Origin: Acidobacteriota bacterium
GTDB taxonomy: Bacteria; Acidobacteriota; Vicinamibacteria; Marinacidobacterales; SMYC01
DNA length: 50,666 bases
Direction: 5' to 3'
Assembly (NCBI GenBank): GCA_004356105.1
Contig: SMYC01000094.1
Location: 1 to 50,666 of the forward strand
The notes under the pieces were generated by a model. The model did no database searches, was not told the origin of the DNA, and worked only from the letters and a program-made list of their open reading frames with translations. The stretch's first letter is position 1, and every line of letters begins with the position of its first letter. The translations under genes and the position numbers were made by a program. Positions 8,042-16,571 of this stretch are shown in pieces.

Positions 8042-9466
8042 TTGGTTCGATTGCGCGCATTTCTAGCCGGCCTTGCACTGCTCCTCGCACTCCCAGCTCT
8101 CGTTCCCGCCAACGAGTTCGACAATCCTCTGGCGAAGCGACTCGATCAACTGCGCCGAGGCTTTCGTCTCCGGCGCGCGATTGGCGTCAAGGTTGTCGAC
8201 CTGACGACGGGGGAGACGCTCTACGCTCACAACCCCACGAAACGCTTCATTCCCGCTTCTGGGATGAAGCTCGCCATCATGGGAGCGAGCCTTCACTATC
8301 TCGGGCCGAACTATCGCTTCGAAACGACGTTTCTCGTCGACGGACCCCTCGAGGACGGCGTCGTCCACGGAAATCTATATATCCAGGGAAGCGGCGATCC
8401 CTCGCTGACGCGCTACGAGATGGACTACCTCACCCGTCAGCTTGCCGCGGGCGGCCTCAAAGAAATCCGAGGAGACATCGTTCTCGACGACAGCTTCTTC
8501 GACGATCAACTTCGAGGCCCGGCTTCGTACGGCGACATCTTGAAAAAGGGCCTTCCAATCCAAAGCGCACTTTCTTACAATTTCAATCTCGTCGAGCTGC
8601 GTTTGACACCGAGCCATGCGGGCTCGCGCGCAGAGCTTCACGACGAAGGCTACGGCTATTTCGACGTCCTCAACCGCGTCACCACCGTGTCGCGCGGCCG
8701 CCCATGGACGCGGGTGCAGAAGCTTCGCCGCGATCGCGTGATCGTTCGCGGCCGTGTGATCCAAGGCGACGAAGAAGAGAGCATCGGGAGCTTTATCGCA
8801 CCGGACCCGACGCGGTATTTCGCCTCCGCTTTCGTTGGCAAACTCCGAGAGCAAGGTATCCTCGTTCCCGGCCAAATCATCAAGGGCCATGTCGACCATG
8901 CCGAGCTGAAGGACGTGAAGCCTCTCTACATTCACCGCTCGGCACGCCTCGTAGAAGTGCTGGCAGCCCTTGGCAAATACAGCAATAACTTCTCGGCCGA
9001 GCAAATGTTGAAAGCGCTCGGCGCGCATCGCTGGGGGGCTCCGGGGAGCTTCGAGTCCGGCGCGCGCGCGGTCGGCGAGTATCTCGTCGGTCTCGGCTTC
9101 AGCCAGAAAGACTTTCGCATCGATGACGGCTCGGGCCTTTCCTACGAGAACAACGTCACCGCGAGCATCCTCGTACGGGTGCTGCAAGAGCTCTACAAGG
9201 CGCCCGAGATGCGTACCGACTTCATCTGCACTCTAGCTCTCGGCGGAGTCGACGGCACGCTCCGGAAGCGCTTCTTGAACGAGAAACACATGGGCCGTAT
9301 CATGGCCAAGACGGGGAGCTTGGCCAATGTCAGCTCGCTCTCCGGCTTCGCGTTCTCCGAAAGCCGCGGGCCGCTCGTGTTCTCCGTTATCACGAACGGG
9401 ATCGGAAAGCAGTATCGCGCGGACTACGTCGAAGACGAGATGGCACGGGCGCTCCTGGAATATTGA
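8042..9466 (+). CDS. dacB: D-alanyl-D-alanine carboxypeptidase/endopeptidase (PBP4, DacB family)
   Basis: A peptidase S13-type penicillin-binding protein of 474 residues that acts on cross-links or pentapeptides of peptidoglycan in the periplasm. All three catalytic motifs are visible: SxxK as 'PASGMKLAIMGASLHYLGP', SxN as 'YSNNFSAEQML', and KTG as 'MAKTGSLANVSSLSGF'. I chose the TTG at 8042 because it follows GGAGAAAG by a good spacing and begins a clean signal peptide ('VRLRAFLAGLALLLALPALV'). A TTG at 8003 would add an implausible basic extension. It lies 51 bp after the selenoprotein stop, on the same strand. Confidence 0.9.
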   Translation: MVRLRAFLAGLALLLALPALVPANEFDNPLAKRLDQLRRGFRLRRAIGVKVVDLTTGETLYAHNPTKRFIPASGMKLAIMGASLHYLGPNYRFETTFLVDGPLEDGVVHGNLYIQGSGDPSLTRYEMDYLTRQLAAGGLKEIRGDIVLDDSFFDDQLRGPASYGDILKKGLPIQSALSYNFNLVELRLTPSHAGSRAELHDEGYGYFDVLNRVTTVSRGRPWTRVQKLRRDRVIVRGRVIQGDEEESIGSFIAPDPTRYFASAFVGKLREQGILVPGQIIKGHVDHAELKDVKPLYIHRSARLVEVLAALGKYSNNFSAEQMLKALGAHRWGAPGSFESGARAVGEYLVGLGFSQKDFRIDDGSGLSYENNVTASILVRVLQELYKAPEMRTDFICTLALGGVDGTLRKRFLNEKHMGRIMAKTGSLANVSSLSGFAFSESRGPLVFSVITNGIGKQYRADYVEDEMARALLEY

Positions 9467-9478
9467 GCGCAGGGCGAC

Positions 9479-9898
9479 ATGCCAAAGACCGACCCTTTGA
9501 CGACGTCTATCGGGACTGAGAATGACCAAGACAAAGGTGTTCTCGTGCCGCGCCATTGCACCCTTTCGGGATTCACCGAAGCCACGAAGGGGCGGCAGGG
9601 GATCCATGTCGGCTCTCTCGCGCCCGTAACGCGTCTCCGGGTCCTCACACGGAACACCGAGTACCAAATGACCGTCGTCGAGCCCAAGGAGTGGAAGGTC
9701 CTCATACGCGGCGGACGGTTTTCCCCCACGGAACGGATAGCGTTTGTTTGCGGCTCTGGCTATGGCGGCACGTTATTGAAAGTGGCCGGGATCGGCGTCG
9801 GGCTTTGTTGTGAGCTCTCGACAGAAGGCCAGCGCGTGGTCACTTCACCGGTGCAAGAGCTCGAAGTGCTCGACAACGCGCTGCCTGGCCCGTTCTAG
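9479..9898 (+). CDS. Hypothetical protein, 139 aa
   Basis: I do not recognise the family. The frame starts with an ATG 12 bp after the dacB stop, on the same strand. It is soluble in character, with no signal peptide or membrane segment. Beta-rich stretches include 'TRLRVLTRNTEYQMTVV' and a Gly-rich 'CGSGYGGTLLKVAGIGVG'. Codon composition resembles its neighbours. The true start may be internal, since the first ~20 residues look weak. Confidence 0.55.
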   Translation: MPKTDPLTTSIGTENDQDKGVLVPRHCTLSGFTEATKGRQGIHVGSLAPVTRLRVLTRNTEYQMTVVEPKEWKVLIRGGRFSPTERIAFVCGSGYGGTLLKVAGIGVGLCCELSTEGQRVVTSPVQELEVLDNALPGPF

Positions 9899-9909
9899 AC
9901 TCGTACGCC

Positions 9910-9936
9910 TTGAGCCTATCTTGAGCCTATATTGAG
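9910..9936 (+). repeat. 11-bp tandem repeat
   Basis: Two tandem copies of TTGAGCCTAT(C/A) are followed by a partial third (TTGAG). They lie between the hypothetical gene and the GNAT gene, where the promoter of the following four-gene operon would be expected. Confidence 0.7.
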
Positions 9937-9976
9937 ATTGTCGAAATTGTCGAGCTCGAAGCCCAACTCCCGCGAG

Positions 9977-10456
9977 ATGGGCATCGTCGTTCGATCCGCT
10001 GTTGCGCAGGACGCGGCATTCATTCGTTCCATGGCCGTAAACGCCTTTCTCGCCTATGGCAGTTACGACCGCTACCTCGAAGGCTGGTTCGACAACGACG
10101 CTGTAACGACCTCCATAGCGGAGCTCAACGGACGAGCCGCGGGGTTCTCCATGATCACCGCCTATGCCGATCCGGATCGTCCGCGAGAAAACGTCGCCGA
10201 TCTCGTCGCCATCGCGGTCTCGAAGCCGCACCAGTCACGCGGCATCGGGGGCCAGCTTCTCGCTCATGCCCTCGCATTCGCGGAAAGCTCGCGGAGCAAG
10301 CCCCGCGAAGTCTGGCTCGTCGTCGCCGAGGACAACGGGCGCGCTCAACGCCTTTTTCGAAGCGCTGGCTTCCGCCTCGGAGAGGGTCTCGGAATCTATC
10401 CCGCCGGGCAACGGGCGCTACGAATGATAAAACCCTTCTTACGAGAGGCATCATGA
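9977..10456 (+). CDS. GNAT-family N-acetyltransferase
   Basis: A 159-residue acetyl-CoA-dependent acyltransferase. Motif A, which binds the pyrophosphate of acetyl-CoA, is visible as 'VSKPHQSRGIGGQLLAHAL' near residue 80, and motif B follows in 'VAEDNGRAQRLFRSAGF'. The substrate cannot be told. I used the ATG at 9977; a TTG at 9932 is an alternative. Its stop codon overlaps the next start by ATGA, so it is translationally coupled as the first gene of a four-gene operon. Confidence 0.85.
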   Translation: MGIVVRSAVAQDAAFIRSMAVNAFLAYGSYDRYLEGWFDNDAVTTSIAELNGRAAGFSMITAYADPDRPRENVADLVAIAVSKPHQSRGIGGQLLAHALAFAESSRSKPREVWLVVAEDNGRAQRLFRSAGFRLGEGLGIYPAGQRALRMIKPFLREAS

Positions 10457-11673
10457 AACTAGATCGCAGAGAGTTCTTGACCAGCGCGGCGGCTACCGTC
10501 GCGGCCGCGAATAGCGCGAACAGCTTTGAATCGTCGGCAAGCCCCGCTCTTGATCTCGGCCTGCGCGCGGATTTTCCGGCGGCCACGAAATCGAACTACC
10601 TCAACACACCCTATATCGGCCCGCCGCCGCGCGCGGTCGAAGAGGCGGGCATTGCCTTTGTGCGCGCGAAGTCCGAAGATCCCATCCTGCTCGGAGCTAT
10701 GCTCGAGAAAGGGAACGAAGTGCGCCGGCGCTTCTCGTCTCTTTTCGGAGCCAAGCCCGAGGAGGTCTCGTTTCTTTTCGCGACGAGCGAAGGCGAGAAC
10801 ATCATTGCGGAAGCGCTCGACTTGAAGCCGGGGGACAATGTCGTCATCGACGATCTGCACTACGAGACGACCTACGTTTTGTACAAGACGCTGGAGAAGA
10901 CCAAAGGCGTAGAGGTGCGCGTCGTCAATGCCGTCGACGGACGGGCCGACCCCGAACATTTCGAGCCCTATGTCGATGACAAGACCCGCGTGGTCTCCGT
11001 TTCCTGGGTCTCGCATCAAAATGGCTTCCGCCACGATCTCAAAGGGCTCTCCGATCTTGCTCACGCGCATGGCGCTTATCTCTATGCGGACGCGGTCCAA
11101 GCGCTCGGCATGTTCGAAACGAACTTCCACGACGAAGGCGTAGACTTCTTGACTTCCGGTACCTACAAGTGGCTTTTAGCGAGCTATGGCGTCGCACCCT
11201 TCTATATTCGCGAAGAACATCTCGATTGGGTCGTTCCCGACCGTTTGGGTTCGCTGTCGATTCGCGACACGCTGCCGAACTACGAGTTCCGCCTCTACGA
11301 CACCGCGCGCAAATACGAATATGCGACGCTCGCATTCGGTCCGCTCTATCAGCTCGGCGCCTCACTCGACTATCTCGCGAAGGTCGGACTGGACAAGATC
11401 GAGGCCCACACGGTGGACCTCGCGCACCATTTGTGGAGGGGACTCCTCGAGCAGGGGCTTGCCTTGCATACGCCCAAAGGGAACGGGTCGAGCATTGTGT
11501 CCTTCGAGCACGGCGGAGACCCGAAAGCTGTAGAATCACTGTTCGCGAAAGAGAACATCAAAGTGAGCTTTCGTGAGAATGGTCGGATGATCCGCGCCGG
11601 GGCAGCGCTCTTCAATAACAAGTCCGACATCGACCATCTACTCGATACCGTCAAGAAAATCGCCTCTCTATGA
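10453..11673 (+). CDS. Class V-fold PLP-dependent aminotransferase with Tat signal
   Basis: A 406-residue fold-type I PLP enzyme related to the cysteine desulfurase / isopenicillin-N epimerase group. The Schiff-base lysine is in 'TSGTYKWLLASYG', and the cofactor Asp region is 'HGAYLYADAVQALG'. The N-terminus has a twin-arginine signal ('MKLDRREFLTSAAATVAAA'), indicating export in folded, cofactor-loaded form. No cysteine-desulfurase catalytic Cys loop was seen. The start overlaps the GNAT stop and the end overlaps the E1-alpha start, both by ATGA. Substrate unknown. Confidence 0.85.
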   Translation: MKLDRREFLTSAAATVAAANSANSFESSASPALDLGLRADFPAATKSNYLNTPYIGPPPRAVEEAGIAFVRAKSEDPILLGAMLEKGNEVRRRFSSLFGAKPEEVSFLFATSEGENIIAEALDLKPGDNVVIDDLHYETTYVLYKTLEKTKGVEVRVVNAVDGRADPEHFEPYVDDKTRVVSVSWVSHQNGFRHDLKGLSDLAHAHGAYLYADAVQALGMFETNFHDEGVDFLTSGTYKWLLASYGVAPFYIREEHLDWVVPDRLGSLSIRDTLPNYEFRLYDTARKYEYATLAFGPLYQLGASLDYLAKVGLDKIEAHTVDLAHHLWRGLLEQGLALHTPKGNGSSIVSFEHGGDPKAVESLFAKENIKVSFRENGRMIRAGAALFNNKSDIDHLLDTVKKIASL

Positions 11674-12779
11674 AACGCTACGCCGCCTACGATCCTCCGG
11701 AATATCAGAACTGGCGTCCCGATCCCGCCGTCATGGAAGAGTTCCGGACGCGCGTAATGCAGGACCCGACGCGCCGGAGCGTCGTGTCCGCACTGACGCC
11801 GCAGCGGCACCTCCGGCTCTACAAGGGTCTCGTGCGCAATCGACTCCACGACATCACGCTCAAGCGATGGGTCCGTCAGGGTGTCATCTCAAAAGCCTGG
11901 CTCGGAACCGGGGAAGAGGCCACGACTATCGGTGCGGTCCATGCACTCCAAAAAGGCGACATGGTGGGTCCTATGATCCGGAACGCCGGTGCGTGTCATG
12001 AAATGGGCATGTCGATTGCGGACATGCTGCGCGCATATCTGGGAACGGAAGACTCGCCCTCGCGAGGCCGTGATATTCACTTCGGGGACCTGGCGAAGGG
12101 CGTCATCGCGCCTATCAGCATGGTCGGCGCGCTCGTCCCTGTTTGCGCGGGCGTAGCGCTGTCGTTCAAGCTTCAGAAAAAAGAGAACATCGCGCTCACC
12201 TGGGTCGGTGACGGCAGCACCCGCACCACGGCGTTTCACGAGGGAATGATGTGCGCGAAAGCATTGTCGCTACCGCTCGTCGTCTTCGTGCAGGACAATC
12301 AGATAGCCCTCGGGACGCCGCTCGAGAGCCATAGCGCGGCGCCCATGGGACGGGTGGCGACGATTTATGCGGCGACGAAATACATTTGCAACGGCAACAA
12401 CGTTCTCGACGTCTATGCGACGACCGCGCTCGCGGCGGAGCTCGCGCGTCTCGGCAAGGGTCCGATCGTGGTGACCGCCAAAACCTTCCGCATGGGCGGC
12501 CACGCTACCCATGACGAGGGAGAGTCCCGGAAGATTCTCCGTGAAGAGGCTTTCACTTATTGGGGCAAGCGGGATCCGATTGGCATGTATGAGACCTTTC
12601 TTGCCGAGTCCAATCTCGAGCTCGCGACCGATCTCACGAACCGCGAAATCCTCGAGCAGGCGGAGCAAGAGGTTCACGAGGAGGTCGAGGAAGCGGCGCG
12701 GCAAGCTCTCGAAAGCGCCAAGCACTCGATCCCGAATCCCGCCGAGCAACAGCTCGGTGTTTTTGCGGGAGTTTCATGA
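11670..12779 (+). CDS. Thiamine-diphosphate dehydrogenase E1 component, alpha subunit
   Basis: A 369-residue E1-alpha of the pyruvate / branched-chain 2-oxoacid dehydrogenase type. The ThDP/Mg2+ motif is seen as 'WVGDGSTRTTAFHEGMM' followed by 'QDNQIALGTP', and the N-terminal helix 'GVISKAWLGTGEEATTIGAV' is typical. A normal complex needs E1-beta, E2 and E3. None of these is adjacent, which is unusual; the next gene is a thioredoxin instead. The beta subunit may be encoded elsewhere, or this may be a stand-alone decarboxylase-like enzyme. Confidence 0.85.
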   Translation: MKRYAAYDPPEYQNWRPDPAVMEEFRTRVMQDPTRRSVVSALTPQRHLRLYKGLVRNRLHDITLKRWVRQGVISKAWLGTGEEATTIGAVHALQKGDMVGPMIRNAGACHEMGMSIADMLRAYLGTEDSPSRGRDIHFGDLAKGVIAPISMVGALVPVCAGVALSFKLQKKENIALTWVGDGSTRTTAFHEGMMCAKALSLPLVVFVQDNQIALGTPLESHSAAPMGRVATIYAATKYICNGNNVLDVYATTALAAELARLGKGPIVVTAKTFRMGGHATHDEGESRKILREEAFTYWGKRDPIGMYETFLAESNLELATDLTNREILEQAEQEVHEEVEEAARQALESAKHSIPNPAEQQLGVFAGVS

Positions 12780-13639
12780 CCGAACAACCCACGAACGTGA
12801 TCGACGTCACCGACGAGACTTTCGAATCGGATGTGCTGGAGCGATCGCACCATCTTCCGATCGTCGTCGATTTCTGGGCGGAGTGGTGCGGGCCCTGCCG
12901 CATGCTGGGCCCGACGCTCGAGAAGCTCGCTTACGAGGGAAAAGGGAAGTTCTTGCTCGCTAAAGTCGACACCGACAGCGCGCAGCGGGTGGCGCAGAGT
13001 TTCGGTATCCAGAGCATTCCAACCGTGATCGCTTTTCGCGACGGCAAGCCGGTAGCCAAGTTCTCGGGCGCTCTTCCCGAAGACGCCGTACGCGAGTTTC
13101 TCGGGCGCTTGTTGCCGTCACCCACGGACGAAATCGTGGAGGAAGCGGACAAGCTTCGTGCGTCAGCGCCGGAGCAGGCGGAGCCGCTCTATCTGCGCGC
13201 GCTCGAAATGGACGACGGTCATGTCGGTGCCTGCCTAGGCCTCGCGGAGATACTGGCCGGGCGCGGCGAGCGTGACGAGGCGCGAGCGATTGTGGACAAA
13301 CTCCTGCCAGCAGCCGGTGCGCACGCGGAGCGGATTACTCAATTGCAGTCGGAGCTCGCGCTCGGAGACGTCGTGTCGGAGTCGAGCGAAGAGGAGCTTC
13401 GCGAACGACTCGCGGCAAATCCACAGGACAGTAGTGTTTTGATGGAGCTCGGCCAAGTGCTCGCGGCCAACCGCCGCTATCCGGAGGCACTCGATTTATT
13501 CTTTCAAGCGGCCGAGGGCGACCGCGCGCTCGCGAACGGTGAGGCCAAGAAGCGGATGGTCGAACTCTTTCACATCGTCGGCGTCCGAAGCGAGCTGGCC
13601 GACAACTATCGCACGAAGCTCAGACGCCTGCTTTATTAG
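12776..13639 (+). CDS. CnoX-like thioredoxin with TPR domain
   Basis: A 287-residue cytoplasmic protein. Residues ~1-110 form a thioredoxin domain with 'WAEWCGPCRMLGPTLEKLA' and cis-Pro 'SIPTVIAF'. The remainder is helical TPR-like with 'ALEMDDGHVGACLGLAEIL'. This matches the CnoX/YbbN layout, in which a thioredoxin domain is fused to TPRs and the protein works as a redox holdase with chaperones. It overlaps the E1-alpha stop by ATGA and closes the four-gene operon. It keeps Cys in both positions, unlike the Sec-containing redox proteins nearby. Confidence 0.85.
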   Translation: MTEQPTNVIDVTDETFESDVLERSHHLPIVVDFWAEWCGPCRMLGPTLEKLAYEGKGKFLLAKVDTDSAQRVAQSFGIQSIPTVIAFRDGKPVAKFSGALPEDAVREFLGRLLPSPTDEIVEEADKLRASAPEQAEPLYLRALEMDDGHVGACLGLAEILAGRGERDEARAIVDKLLPAAGAHAERITQLQSELALGDVVSESSEEELRERLAANPQDSSVLMELGQVLAANRRYPEALDLFFQAAEGDRALANGEAKKRMVELFHIVGVRSELADNYRTKLRRLLY

Positions 13640-13672
13640 GCAATCCGGCGGCTATGTGTGGCGCCGGTCCTG

Positions 13673-14149
13673 TCACGGCGTGGCAACGTGGCGCTCTCGT
13701 TTGCAATACCTCTTGCACGCCAGGCGGACCGTGCGTTTCTTCAGTCTCGTGTCAATTTTCTTGCGCTGTTTCAGCAACTGAACTTGCGTGTCGGCCGAGC
13801 GGAACCGATGCGCCGTGTGGATGCCCTGGACCGTGACGGAGAGCTCGGCGGTGAAGGGCTCGTCGTCATCGAGATAGGTACCTCCGACACGCACACGCAC
13901 TTGCTCGGGCAAGAGGACCTTCCGGTCGGCGTAGTATGTGAACTGGAACAAGCGCCCCGCGGGCATCATGGAGATCAGGCGGTCGTTCTCGTAGAGGATC
14001 CCGTCCGCAAGGTGCTCGCAGAGCTCGAAGTCGATAGGCATGTAGATGCTTCGGTTGAGCAGTTTCTTCGATTTAGCCGCCAAAGGTGTGCTTACGACGG
14101 AGGCGAACAGGAAGACTATCAGGTAGCTCTTTGTTTTGTTTGTTCTCAC
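13673..14149 (-). CDS. Hypothetical exported protein, 158 aa
   Basis: No family recognised. A GTG start follows GGAGAG at a good distance. The N-terminus is a Sec signal peptide ('KSYLIVFLFASVVSTPLAAK'). The mature part has beta-strand patterning ('LFQFTYYADRKVLLPEQVRV') and a basic C-terminus. It converges on the thioredoxin gene with a 33-bp gap and is divergent from the aromatic-biosynthesis gene. Confidence 0.6.
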   Translation of the reverse strand: MRTNKTKSYLIVFLFASVVSTPLAAKSKKLLNRSIYMPIDFELCEHLADGILYENDRLISMMPAGRLFQFTYYADRKVLLPEQVRVRVGGTYLDDDEPFTAELSVTVQGIHTAHRFRSADTQVQLLKQRKKIDTRLKKRTVRLACKRYCKRERHVATP

Positions 14150-14292
14150 GGCAACTCTCCTTGGGTTGCTATACTCCTACTGCAGAGAACGTGCCAGAGA
14201 AACAACAGCGCTAACTAACACATACAGCTAACCTTCTGCAATTTCGGCTCTGTATCCCACCGCATCACAGCTAGCATGCTGTAGCTGTTGGC

Positions 14293-14321
14293 TTGACGGG
14301 CGGTCGCGTTTCGGTCACAAT
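14293..14321 (+). promoter_or_regulatory. Sigma-70-type promoter for the Phe leader and aromatic gene
   Basis: TTGACG and CACAAT are separated by exactly 17 bp. Initiation would fall about 10 nt before the leader-peptide ATG. Just upstream is a perfect hairpin-forming ACAGCTA / TAGCTGT pair that could serve as an operator. The match to consensus is moderate. Confidence 0.5.
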
Positions 14322-14337
14322 GCGCAAAGTCGGAGTG

Positions 14338-14406
14338 ATGCAAGTGGCCGCTAAAACGTCTCGACCCACCTTCTGCGGCACCTTCTTCTTCTTTTTTGGC
14401 GCTTAA
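14338..14406 (+). CDS. Phe-rich leader (attenuator) peptide, 22 aa
   Basis: A short ORF reads [20 protein letters not shown] then GA and a TAA stop. Six of the 22 residues are Phe, five of them consecutive just before the stop codon. It lies 80 bp upstream of a gene making phenylalanine precursors, as PheL does before pheA in enterobacteria. GGAG precedes the ATG closely; a GTG one codon upstream or an ATG at 14320 could also start it. Its stop lies inside a small GGCGC / GCGCC hairpin. No strong terminator with a long T-run was seen, so control may be translational. Confidence 0.75.
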   Translation: MQVAAKTSRPTFCGTFFFFFGA

Positions 14407-14472
14407 CGCGCCGACGATTACACCACCCACGCCCCCATTTTTCGCCGACAGATCTGTATGGCTCCTATCCTC

Positions 14473-14480
14473 GAGGAAGA
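14473..14480 (+). promoter_or_regulatory. Ribosome-binding site complementary to the leader Phe codons
   Basis: GAGGAAGA lies 6 nt before the ATG of the three-function aromatic enzyme. It can pair along all eight positions (one G:U) with TCTTCTTC at 14384-14391, which is part of the leader's UUC Phe run. A ribosome stalled on those codons under Phe shortage would prevent the pairing and leave this site free. The mechanism is inferred from complementarity alone. Confidence 0.5.
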
Positions 14481-14486
14481 CAAGAA

Positions 14487-16529
14487 ATGACAAAAGACAA
14501 ACGCGACATCAAACCGATCCGAGACGCCATCGACAGCATCGATCGAGAGTTGCTCCGATTGCTGGCGGAGCGTCGCAAACGCAGTATCGAAGCGGCGAAG
14601 GTCAAAGAAGTCGAGGCCGATTGGTTCCGGGACAAGACGCGGGAGGAGGAGCTCATCGCCGACCGTGTCGAGGTGGGTGCGAGTCACGGTCTCGACTCCC
14701 ACTACGTGACGAGTGTCTTTCACGACGTTCTAGAAGACTCGATCCGTATCCAAGAAGAGTACTACCAAGACCGTGCCAATGAAGGGCCCGGGTCACTCCG
14801 CGTCGCCTTCCAAGGTATCGCAGGTGCCTATAGCCACCTCGCGGCGCAGGAATATTTCTCGCGCAAGGGCGCCACCGCGTCTTATCTCGGTTGCGCCCAG
14901 TTCAAAGACGTCGTCGAGGCCGTCGAGAAAGGCCACGCGGATCTTGCAATCTTGCCGATCGAGAACACCACGTCGGGCGGCATCACCGAGGTTTACGATC
15001 TTTTGCTCCACGCGCAGCTATCGATCGTGGGAGAAGTAAAGCTCAAGGTGGACCACTGCCTTCTGGCGCTTCCCGACGCAAAGCTTTCTGATATCCGCAC
15101 CATTTATTGCCATCCCCAAACCGTGCTGCAGTGCAGCGATTTTCTGACGCGGCTGTCCCATTGCAAGATCGAGTATTTCAGCGACACGGCGCTCTCGGGA
15201 AAGAAGATCCGCGAGGACGGTCTCGTTTCCCAAGCGGCGATCGCCAGTGAAGAGGCCGCGCGGATCTTCGAGCTCAGCGTCATCGAGCGTAGCATCTCGA
15301 ATCAACGCGAGAACTACACGCGCTTTCTCGTGAGCGCGCGCAAAGCCCTCCACGTGGATCCCCGGATCCCGTGCAAAACATCGATCGTGATGATGACGGG
15401 GAATGAGCCGGGCTCGCTCCTAGAAGCGCTTTCAGTGTTCCGGGAGCACGGCATCAACCTCACCAAGATCGAGTCTCGACCGATCCTCGAGAACCCATGG
15501 GAGGAGATGTTCTATCTAGACTTTCAAGGCAATCTGGCCTCCGAAAAGATTCAGAATGGACTCGACGAAGTTACGAGACGCGCTCGTTTCATCAAGGTGC
15601 TCGGTTGCTATCCGTCGAAGGACTTACCCGCGCCAGCCGCTCGCTCGCCGCTTTCCGCCGAAGACGAGGCGAGCACGGAAACCGTCATCGCACCGATAGC
15701 GCCACCGCCACCGGACGTGCGGAAGGCGAGTGGCTACCGACTAGCCAGCCGTGAGTACAAAGCCGACGACACCGTCATCGAAGTCAAAGGTGTCCGGCTA
15801 GGGGGCGACAGCTTGGTCACGATCGCGGGTCCGTGTGCAGTCGAAACGCGCGATCAGATCATGACCTGCGCTCGCGAGGTCAAAGAACAGGGAGGACACA
15901 TTTTGCGGGGCGGATGTTTCAAACCGCGGACCTCTCCTTACAGCTTTCAAGGGCTTGGCTACGAGGGGCTCGAGATGCTCGTCGAGGCGGGACAGAAATA
16001 CGGGCTGCCCGTCGTCACGGAAGTTCTGTCACCGGATGATGTCGCCCGGGTGGCAGAGATGGCTGACATCCTCCAAATTGGCGCTCGGAATATGCAAAAC
16101 TTCACGCTGCTCTCGGAAGTCGGTAGAGTGCGGCGCCCTGTTATGTTGAAGCGCGGCATGAGCAGCTCGCTCGATGAGCTCCTACAAGCCGCGGAATACA
16201 TTCTCGCGGGAGGCAACCAGCAAGTGTTTCTGTGCGAGCGCGGCATTCGCACGTTCGAGACCGCGACGCGCAACACTCTCGACTTGAGCGCCGTCCCAGT
16301 CCTCCGGAGCCGCACTCATTTGCCGATCATCGTCGACCCGTCTCATGCTGCCGGCAAGCGCGAGCTCGTCGTTCCGCTTGCGCTCGCGAGCAAGGCCGTC
16401 GGCGCGCACGGCGTCATGGTCGAGATCCACCCCGAGCCCGAGAAAGCGCTGAGCGACGGTCCCCAAGCACTACTCTTTCCTCAGTTCAGCGACTTGATGG
16501 ACCGCCTCTACAATGGCCGGCATAAGTGA
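14487..16529 (+). CDS. Trifunctional chorismate mutase / prephenate dehydratase / DAHP synthase
   Basis: A 680-residue fusion combining the entry step of the shikimate pathway with the branch to phenylpyruvate. Residues ~5-95 are an AroQ-type chorismate mutase ('[20 protein letters not shown]'). Residues ~103-285 are prephenate dehydratase, with the catalytic TRF in 'ENYTRFLV'. Residues ~297-372 are an ACT domain with the Phe-binding signatures 'GSLLEAL' and 'ESRP'. After a Pro/Ala-rich linker (~375-420), residues ~425-675 form a type I-beta DAHP synthase ('[12 protein letters not shown]', '[17 protein letters not shown]', '[13 protein letters not shown]'). PheA and DAHPS-mutase fusions are well known; all three in one chain is uncommon. 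The ACT domain could give Phe feedback over both ends of the pathway. Confidence 0.9.
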   Translation: MTKDKRDIKPIRDAIDSIDRELLRLLAERRKRSIEAAKVKEVEADWFRDKTREEELIADRVEVGASHGLDSHYVTSVFHDVLEDSIRIQEEYYQDRANEGPGSLRVAFQGIAGAYSHLAAQEYFSRKGATASYLGCAQFKDVVEAVEKGHADLAILPIENTTSGGITEVYDLLLHAQLSIVGEVKLKVDHCLLALPDAKLSDIRTIYCHPQTVLQCSDFLTRLSHCKIEYFSDTALSGKKIREDGLVSQAAIASEEAARIFELSVIERSISNQRENYTRFLVSARKALHVDPRIPCKTSIVMMTGNEPGSLLEALSVFREHGINLTKIESRPILENPWEEMFYLDFQGNLASEKIQNGLDEVTRRARFIKVLGCYPSKDLPAPAARSPLSAEDEASTETVIAPIAPPPPDVRKASGYRLASREYKADDTVIEVKGVRLGGDSLVTIAGPCAVETRDQIMTCAREVKEQGGHILRGGCFKPRTSPYSFQGLGYEGLEMLVEAGQKYGLPVVTEVLSPDDVARVAEMADILQIGARNMQNFTLLSEVGRVRRPVMLKRGMSSSLDELLQAAEYILAGGNQQVFLCERGIRTFETATRNTLDLSAVPVLRSRTHLPIIVDPSHAAGKRELVVPLALASKAVGAHGVMVEIHPEPEKALSDGPQALLFPQFSDLMDRLYNGRHK

Positions 16530-16571
16530 CCGCGGGACTCGCCACGCCAATAGGAAACGGAGAGCTTGGCC

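Noticed and set aside
14380-14460. Rho-independent attenuator terminator after the Phe leader.
   Set aside because: Only a 5-bp GGCGC/GCGCC hairpin and a weak T-run 28 bp away were found; insufficient to call a terminator.
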